NCBI GenBank assembly: GCA_022509125.1
Contig: JAFLTU010000016.1
Coordinates: 1 to 45,671 of the forward strand
Origin: Muribaculaceae bacterium
GTDB lineage: Bacteria > Bacteroidota > Bacteroidia > Bacteroidales > Muribaculaceae
Direction: 5' to 3'
DNA: 45,671 bases
Below the pieces are notes generated by a model. It was given only the letters and a program-made list of their open reading frames with translations, made no database searches and was not told where the DNA came from. The translations under genes and the position numbers were made by a program. Position 1 is the first letter of the stretch. The number at the start of each line of letters is the position of its first letter. Shown one piece after another: positions 40,564-45,671 of the stretch.

Positions 40564-41497
40564 GCATTTAGCCGACGCGTTAATATCACCCTCAGTCGCT
40601 GCAACGACAGGAGCAATTTCTTTGGCCTTGATTGCCCTTTCATCAAAGAAGGTGAAGGAGTCATCAAGGCCTGAAATAATCCCTTTGATGGGAGTAATGG
40701 GTGCATTCGTTTTTGCAGCTCAAATGATTAATTTCACAATTCCGGCCACCGGTTCGAGCGGTCATTTGATTGGAGGAATTTTACTTGCAGCGATTTTAGG
40801 TCCATGGGCCGCTTTCATAACCCTTTGCTCTATCCTTATTGTGCAATGTCTCTTTTTTGCTGATGGAGGACTAATGGCACTGGGTTGCAACATCATCAAT
40901 ATGGCAGCCTTTACTTGCCTACTTGGTTATCCATTGATTTATAAACCGATTGCCGGTGGCTCCTTAAAACCTGTAAAGATAACTCTAGCAAGTGTGGTAG
41001 CATCAATTGTGGCCCTTGAATTGGGAGCCTTCGCCGTCACACTTGAAACTGAATTATCGGGCATCACTTCATTGCCTTTCCTCACTTTCCTTTCCTTCAT
41101 GATGCCAATACATCTCGCTATTGGTTTGGTGGAAGGGATGGTCACTGCGGCTCTTCTTATTTTCTTAGCTCAATATCGTCCTTCCGCATTATATGAACCT
41201 TCAAAAAATCAAGCGACAGTTAAAAAGGGAAAGTTGCGGCCAATATTTATAGGTTTCGCCGTGTTAACTCTTTTCACAGCTGGAGGGTTGGCTCTCTTTG
41301 CCTCAAAAAATCCCGATGGACTCGAGTGGTCGATTGCCAAAGTTGCCGGAGATGTTGAATTTGGTTCCGAAGTCCCGTCTACAGCTATAATGCCTGATTA
41401 TAATTCGGATTTTGCCGGCATCGTCGGAGCCTTGATTGTTATGGTTTTGCTTTGGGCCATCTCTTCCTTAATCTTTTCACGATTTAAAAAATCCTGA
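40562..41497 (+). CDS. cbiM: Nickel/cobalt ECF transporter S component, CbiM fused to PDGLE domain
   Basis: Substrate-specific membrane subunit of an energy-coupling factor transporter for Ni2+ or Co2+. The 311-aa protein begins MHLADALISPSVA, with His2 as the N-terminal metal ligand of the CbiM/NikM family, and has a second ligand, His68, in GSSGHLIGGILLAAILGPW. Six or so TM segments fill residues 10-215. The C-terminal part (about 225-311) is a two-TM PDGLE domain (ASKNPDGLEW near 248), which plays the role of the separate CbiN/NikN. The start is fixed because the free N-terminus and His2 bind metal. cbiQ follows after 31 bases. Nickel versus cobalt cannot be decided from sequence alone. 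Confidence 0.93.
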   Translation: MHLADALISPSVAATTGAISLALIALSSKKVKESSRPEIIPLMGVMGAFVFAAQMINFTIPATGSSGHLIGGILLAAILGPWAAFITLCSILIVQCLFFADGGLMALGCNIINMAAFTCLLGYPLIYKPIAGGSLKPVKITLASVVASIVALELGAFAVTLETELSGITSLPFLTFLSFMMPIHLAIGLVEGMVTAALLIFLAQYRPSALYEPSKNQATVKKGKLRPIFIGFAVLTLFTAGGLALFASKNPDGLEWSIAKVAGDVEFGSEVPSTAIMPDYNSDFAGIVGALIVMVLLWAISSLIFSRFKKS

Positions 41498-41528
41498 TCC
41501 CTATAGGGAGAAACCTTAAGAATGCCCT

Positions 41529-42317
41529 ATGAATCTTCAAGAGGCAATCCTGACATTCAATTCCTGCAGTAGCCCCGCTTCAAAAGAGCACGCTATAAGT
41601 AAAGTTGATTCAAGAGCTTTGCTTATTGTCACTCTGCTGTATCTTGTTTTATTATTGGCAGTGCCCATCTTTTTGCCCGGGAAGATAATATGGTTTGCGA
41701 TCTATCCTATTGTTATGTCGCCTCTTTGCGGATTTTCATATAGTTCCGTTTTCAAGAAATCCCTCTATGTTCTTCCGTTCGTAATGTTGATAGGAGTCTT
41801 TAATCCTATATTCGACAATCGTCCTGCTTTTGTAGCGGGTGACATTGAAGTCTCATTCGGATGGCTCTCTTTTTTATCCTTGACTCTTCGCGGTTTGATG
41901 GCTGTGCAAGCACTCTTGATATTGCTTAGAGCTTCGGGTTTCTTGAGTCTCTGCCATGGGTTCCATAGAATGGGTTTTCCTTCTGTGCTTATCACCCAGC
42001 TATTGATGCTCTATCGGTTTATAGGGATTTTGATGGAGGAGTCCTTGACATTGAAACGTGCAGTGGCAGCCAGAGGATATGGGAAATCCTCATTCCCCAT
42101 CAGGCTTTGGGCTAGAATTCTTGGGGCATTGATGTTAAGAACCTTAGACAGGGCATCCAGAGTCTATAATGCAATGTCTGCCCGCAACTTCAGCGGCCAT
42201 TTCCATGTTTCCATAAGGGAAGAATGGAACGGTAGGTCCTCTCTTTTTGCAGCCTCCTGGACCATTATCTTTTTCTTTCTTTATTTTTTCGATCTCTCCT
42301 CTTTATTTATGCGTTAA
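41529..42317 (+). CDS. cbiQ: ECF transporter T component (CbiQ/NikQ)
   Basis: Transmembrane coupling subunit that links the S component to the ATPase. The 262-aa chain has hydrophobic segments at about 30-51, 53-64, 75-92, 114-136, 150-168 and a last one near 238-255. The two cytoplasmic coupling signatures appear as VAARGYG (about 178-184) and MSARNFSG (about 217-224), the Ala-Arg-Gly-like motifs that dock on the ATPase grooves. It lies between cbiM and cbiO. The last ATG before the conserved region is used; another ATG 7 bases upstream is out of frame. Confidence 0.92.
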   Translation: MNLQEAILTFNSCSSPASKEHAISKVDSRALLIVTLLYLVLLLAVPIFLPGKIIWFAIYPIVMSPLCGFSYSSVFKKSLYVLPFVMLIGVFNPIFDNRPAFVAGDIEVSFGWLSFLSLTLRGLMAVQALLILLRASGFLSLCHGFHRMGFPSVLITQLLMLYRFIGILMEESLTLKRAVAARGYGKSSFPIRLWARILGALMLRTLDRASRVYNAMSARNFSGHFHVSIREEWNGRSSLFAASWTIIFFFLYFFDLSSLFMR

Positions 42318-42345
42318 ATTACCATCAAAACCTTTTAAGTTTTCC

Positions 42346-43089
42346 ATGAGCCTGTTAAGTTTTCAGAAGGTCAGTTTCGCCTATCCCAAGGGAGAAGAGA
42401 TTCTTAAAGATATTTCTTTTGATATTGGGGAGAATGAAAGAGTGGCCTTGTTGGGCTTAAATGGAGCCGGGAAATCCACATTGATGCTTCACACCAATGG
42501 CCTTCTTATTCCTCAAAAAGGAAGAGTAATGGTAGAAAACTTTTCCACTGATTCAAAAAAAGAGATCAAAGAAATCAGAAAAATCGTTGGAATGGTTTTT
42601 CAGAATCCCGACGACCAATTGTTTATGCCGGAGGTTTGGGATGATGTAGCCTTTGGTCCTCGCAATATGAATCTGGATGAAGAAGAAATTGAGAGAAGGG
42701 TGGCAAAGGCGATGCTAATGACACGCACCTTGGAACTTGCTCATAAATCGCCCTTCGAATTATCAGGAGGACAAAAGAAATCTGTATCTATAGCTACGGT
42801 TTTATCGATGTCTCCCCGTATATTGATAATGGACGAGCCCACATCGGGTCTGGATTATGAAGCCACAAGAAACTTCATTGAACTCATAGAGTCTTTATTT
42901 GGTCTCGAAGCTAAAAATGGGGGAAATAGGATAGATAATGATAAAGTTCCGGCGGAAGAACTACGATCTTTGTTGCTCTCTACACATGATATGGTTCTTG
43001 CCCGTCGGCTCTGCACCCGTGCATTGATAATAAAAGAGGGCCGACTCATTTACGACGGCCCCCTTGTATCTGCTCCTTATCCCGATTAA
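42346..43089 (+). CDS. cbiO: ECF transporter ATPase (CbiO/NikO)
   Basis: ABC-type ATPase powering the nickel/cobalt ECF transporter. From the chosen start it is 247 aa with Walker A GLNGAGKST (37-45), the Q-loop VFQNPDDQLF, the DVAFGPRNMNL block typical of ECF ATPases, signature LSGGQKKS, Walker B ILIMDEPTSGLD and the switch His in LLSTHDM. The longest frame starts at 42247 inside cbiQ; the ATG at 42346, 28 bases after the cbiQ stop, gives MSLLSFQKVSFAYPKG, the normal ABC opening. A short insert (EAKNGGNRIDNDKVPAEELR) precedes the H-loop. Its stop overlaps the stop of the opposing glycosidase gene. Confidence 0.93.
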   Translation: MSLLSFQKVSFAYPKGEEILKDISFDIGENERVALLGLNGAGKSTLMLHTNGLLIPQKGRVMVENFSTDSKKEIKEIRKIVGMVFQNPDDQLFMPEVWDDVAFGPRNMNLDEEEIERRVAKAMLMTRTLELAHKSPFELSGGQKKSVSIATVLSMSPRILIMDEPTSGLDYEATRNFIELIESLFGLEAKNGGNRIDNDKVPAEELRSLLLSTHDMVLARRLCTRALIIKEGRLIYDGPLVSAPYPD

Positions 43090-45446
43090 GGCGCCACTTG
43101 CTCAACCACTATACCATCGATGAGGGCATGGTTGGTTTGAAGGTTCATATTGCTGTCTTCAGGATTGTATTGTAATGAAATTACGTGTTCTCCCTTTTGA
43201 AGTCTAACTTTCACGGAATTTGATTTACCCCAGTCATCCCAATTGGCCACTCCACGTTGGGGCATCACGATTGTGCCAACATCTTTTCCGTCGACATACA
43301 GGCTACGTATTGCAGCTTTGTTCTCAGTATTGACCGGACCATTGCCGTTAGAATAACGGTAGGAAATAGAGTAAAGTCCCTCGTTTGGCACCTCGATAGT
43401 TCTTACGATCTGTTGAGAGCTCTTGTCGGTTTCTTTAAAGCCCTTCCCTCTATAACCCTTCACTTCTTTAGCCGGATAGGAAATCTCGGAAGAGATGGCC
43501 ACCGTCGTTTCATCTTCAAGATCCCAGAACGAAGTGGGGCGGTTGCTTCGCGGTTCAGAGGCAAAACTTTCAACTCCCTCTGTTGAAACTCCAATCACTT
43601 GCCATTCGCCCGGTTCGAGAACCGGATAATGGGTTTGATGAGTGCGGGCTACCTCCTTGCCATCTTTTAATACGATATATTCTCCAATATATTCTATAGG
43701 ATTCCATTCAAGCAGATTGTTGAGTGGAGCTCCCGGTTGATTAAGAGTCTCATCAATTGTCAGCCAAGCTATCGGGGTCAAGGGAGCTTTAACATTAGCC
43801 ACATTGTTCACTTTCATCGGTGGGATTGGCTGATTGTCTAATTCAACTTCCACGTTTAATTCTCCTTGGATCATCCGGGAAGGAATGAAGAGTTGTCCGT
43901 TTTTAAGAGTCGGATAGATTTTCCCTTTAGGTTTAAGAGGAGCTCCGTTTTTTCCGAATTGATGAAGTTTGCCATTGATAGAAACGGAGACAATACTGTC
44001 GCCATAACCTTTCACAGTGAGGTTGATTTTAGAACCCCGATAAGGGAAGTTAGAAAGGGTTCTGTCGCCTCCGAAAACCTCCGGTACGAAAGGTGAGATC
44101 TTTAATCCATCTTTTTCGAAATGGATGCCAAAGAGGATTTGATTTGTCAATGCGAGGTTGCCCGATAGGCTCCAAAGCATATTGGAGGAGTTCAGTTCCG
44201 TAAAAATATCGCCATTATCGAGATTGAGGTTTTCTTTATTTGTGGCAAAAAGAGCTGCGGGTCTCACGATACTTCCGATTCCTTCCACCACCCCCTGTTC
44301 GTTGCCGGCTTTAGCTTGTGCCAAAGTCCAGTAGGAAGCCACAAACGGCCAAAGGGCGTTGTTGTGGTAGTTGGGCATATCAGCTATTTGTGGGAAGAAA
44401 ACGGGAGCTCCATACTTAGTGACAGGATGATTTTCGGAAATGGTTTTCACTTTCTCGGCAGGAGCGATATCAAATAAGATTGCCAGAGATTCACCCAAAG
44501 TTTCTGCCCGAGGGTTAAGGATAAGATTGTCGCGTCCGTAAGTATACATTCCATAGTAGCCTTTATCCTCCATCCAGAAAGTCTTGTCGATTGCTGTGGC
44601 AAGATCATCTGCAGCCTTTTTGAATTCGGTGGCTTCATTTTTCTTACCCAAAACATCCGCCATTTCGGCTGCGCAATTTAAAGCTGCGGCATACAACACA
44701 TTTGTTCCCATTGCCTCGCTTTGGGCTATATCAGCTGTTTGCATCCATTTGGGATAACTCTGTTCCCTCCAGTCAATAAATGAGGTTTCGCCCTTTATGA
44801 GTCCATTATCGCTAATCACTGTTTTAGCATCTTTAGCAATGGAACGTTCCACAACTGGATAAACTTTTTCAAGCCAGGCTTTGTCGCCAGTGACTTTATA
44901 TACTTCCCATGCAGCCACGGTCCATATCATACGGTCTGTAGAAATTGGCCAAGCGCCACCGGAACCTGTGTCTTGAATAATCTGCCCTTCCTCATTGATC
45001 TTTTTCAGCAAAGAAGTCATAGCCGCTTCTGGTTGGAGAGCAGCCATCGAGAGGATTATGGAATAGCTTACATCACGGGTCCAAACACCGGCCCATTCCT
45101 TGCCAGTTCGAAGGGTAGTGTCCGGTTCAACGGCATTGACCATTTCATCAAGTCCCATATTGTAGACAGCCTCAAGCAAAGGGTTTCCTCCGGAGACTAC
45201 GGGGTAGGAGGACAGATCGTTTTTCTTGATCCACACCTGATCTATAGGCATGAAATAACCGGGGTGACCCTTATAGGTGGAGCGTATTTCATATGGGTTT
45301 TCCGCCCATGCCTTGAACTCATCCTGAAAGATTGTGTCGCCTCTCCAGCTGTAGGCATCAGTGGCAACAACCAAATCCTGACCTATCGCAAAGGCTGAAG
45401 ACATGGTGCAGAAGCCAGACATTAATAAAATCTTTTGTAGGTTCAT
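43086..45446 (-). CDS. Secreted six-hairpin glycosidase with C-terminal carbohydrate-binding-like domain
   Basis: A 786-aa secreted protein with an (alpha/alpha)6 barrel of the six-hairpin glycosidase superfamily (MGH1/GH63/GH37-like). Visible features are a signal peptide ([22 protein letters not shown]), the barrel motif GVWTRDVSYSI (WTRD 122-125), TDRMIWTVAAWEVYKVTGD, SFIDWREQSYPKWMQ and FFPQIADMPNYHNNALWPFVASYWTLA. Beta-rich domains follow, and the last 140 residues or so look like a galactose-binding-type beta-sandwich (GLYSISYRYSNGNG, WDDWGKSNSVKVRLQKGEHVISLQYNP). I cannot assign a CAZy family or substrate. The longest frame starts 8 codons earlier (45470); the ATG at 45446 begins a proper signal peptide and is preferred. 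It follows the tsf terminator, so it needs its own promoter, which I could not locate. Confidence 0.82.
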   Translation of the reverse strand: MNLQKILLMSGFCTMSSAFAIGQDLVVATDAYSWRGDTIFQDEFKAWAENPYEIRSTYKGHPGYFMPIDQVWIKKNDLSSYPVVSGGNPLLEAVYNMGLDEMVNAVEPDTTLRTGKEWAGVWTRDVSYSIILSMAALQPEAAMTSLLKKINEEGQIIQDTGSGGAWPISTDRMIWTVAAWEVYKVTGDKAWLEKVYPVVERSIAKDAKTVISDNGLIKGETSFIDWREQSYPKWMQTADIAQSEAMGTNVLYAAALNCAAEMADVLGKKNEATEFKKAADDLATAIDKTFWMEDKGYYGMYTYGRDNLILNPRAETLGESLAILFDIAPAEKVKTISENHPVTKYGAPVFFPQIADMPNYHNNALWPFVASYWTLAQAKAGNEQGVVEGIGSIVRPAALFATNKENLNLDNGDIFTELNSSNMLWSLSGNLALTNQILFGIHFEKDGLKISPFVPEVFGGDRTLSNFPYRGSKINLTVKGYGDSIVSVSINGKLHQFGKNGAPLKPKGKIYPTLKNGQLFIPSRMIQGELNVEVELDNQPIPPMKVNNVANVKAPLTPIAWLTIDETLNQPGAPLNNLLEWNPIEYIGEYIVLKDGKEVARTHQTHYPVLEPGEWQVIGVSTEGVESFASEPRSNRPTSFWDLEDETTVAISSEISYPAKEVKGYRGKGFKETDKSSQQIVRTIEVPNEGLYSISYRYSNGNGPVNTENKAAIRSLYVDGKDVGTIVMPQRGVANWDDWGKSNSVKVRLQKGEHVISLQYNPEDSNMNLQTNHALIDGIVVEQVAP

Positions 45447-45472
45447 ATCAGACTTTTCTGTTTTATCCAAAA

Positions 45473-45507
45473 CTTAAAAGAGCAGGCTAAATTTAACCTG
45501 CTCTTTT
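45473..45507 (-). terminator. Intrinsic terminator of tsf
   Basis: A perfect 11-bp stem (AAAAGAGCAGG at 45476-45486 with CCTGCTCTTTT at 45497-45507) closes a 10-base loop. On the minus strand it lies 49 bases after the tsf stop and ends in TTTT. It is nearly symmetric, so it could also act on plus-strand transcripts. Confidence 0.85.
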
Positions 45508-45555
45508 TGTAAGTGTTTGTAATTTTAGGATTAAACTCATTGGGAGCCCAATGTT

Positions 45556-45671
45556 TTAGTCCTGATTAAGGTTTACACGTTTGAAATCTACAACGGCCAG
45601 CCCTTTGGAAGTTTGCTCGAGGAATTGTCCCACAGTGATTTTTGCATCGCGGTGGAATTCCTGTTCCATAA
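45556..45671 (-). CDS. tsf: Elongation factor Ts, C-terminal fragment (partial)
   Basis: Only the last 38 codons are in the window; the gene continues beyond 45671. Read on the minus strand they encode MEQEFHRDAKITVGQFLEQ followed by TSKGLAVVDFKRVNLNQD and a TAA stop. This is the conserved EF-Ts C-terminal pattern (QxF-x-D-x-K-x-TVxQFL then F-x-R-x), the guanine-nucleotide exchange factor for EF-Tu. The first Met here is probably internal rather than a start. rpsB would normally lie upstream, outside the window. Confidence 0.85.
   Translation of the reverse strand, partial: MEQEFHRDAKITVGQFLEQTSKGLAVVDFKRVNLNQD

Noticed and set aside
42247..42345. 33-residue N-terminal extension of cbiO
   Set aside because: It lies inside the cbiQ reading frame and upstream of the normal ABC start; the ATG at 42346 fits both spacing and family.

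Overview
The window is a gene-dense, core-metabolism stretch of a Bacteroidales (phylum Bacteroidota) chromosome. The pointers are the TAnnTTTG type -7 promoter boxes ahead of many genes (one with a TTTG -33 box at a 19-nt spacing), the scarcity of Shine-Dalgarno sequences, and a gene set typical of gut Bacteroidales: PPi-dependent pyruvate phosphate dikinase, a secreted Dcp-type M3 peptidase, a DPP-IV type S9 peptidase, a DUF4293 membrane protein, archaeal-type ProRS, GH35 and six-hairpin glycosidases. I cannot place it below order. There are no rRNA, tRNA, CRISPR, phage or insertion-sequence features, and no gene-free stretch longer than 300 bases.

Layout. 1-9.3 kb: ppdK and a secreted dcp-like peptidase on the minus strand, then class I fumarase and a secreted GH35 beta-galactosidase on the plus strand. 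9.3-19.4 kb: a complete branched-chain amino acid operon, leuA-leuC-leuD-leuB-ilvD-ilvB-ilvN-ilvC, with several overlapping stop/start codons and a strong intrinsic terminator. 19.4-26.1 kb: DUF4293 protein, proS, DPP-IV-like peptidase, a six-TM protein with a degenerate Nudix-like tail, and miaA. 26.2-30.8 kb, minus strand: DUF389 protein, then dapA-dnaG joined by an ATGA overlap. 30.8-31.4 kb: sodB.

31.4-37.6 kb, minus strand: a thiamine operon thiD-thiS-thiE2-thiE-thiG-thiC-thiH. Its leader carries a full promoter, a TPP riboswitch and a terminator-like hairpin that abuts the thiD start codon; thiF is absent. 37.7-40.2 kb: manC-gmd for GDP-mannose and GDP-4-keto-6-deoxymannose. 40.2-43.1 kb: an 83-aa unknown protein and a nickel/cobalt ECF transporter (CbiM-PDGLE fusion, CbiQ, CbiO). 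A 15-bp perfect palindrome spans the cbiM -7 box and start codon. 43.1-45.7 kb, minus strand: a secreted six-hairpin glycosidase, then the 3' end of tsf with its terminator.

I see no unmistakably new multi-gene system. The most interesting items are the cbiM palindrome, the thi leader attenuator, and the membrane protein with the decayed Nudix domain. Several start codons were moved from the longest open frame to a better-supported ATG (ilvN, dapA, sodB, thiH, thiG, manC, cbiO, the six-hairpin glycosidase); the reason is given in each entry.
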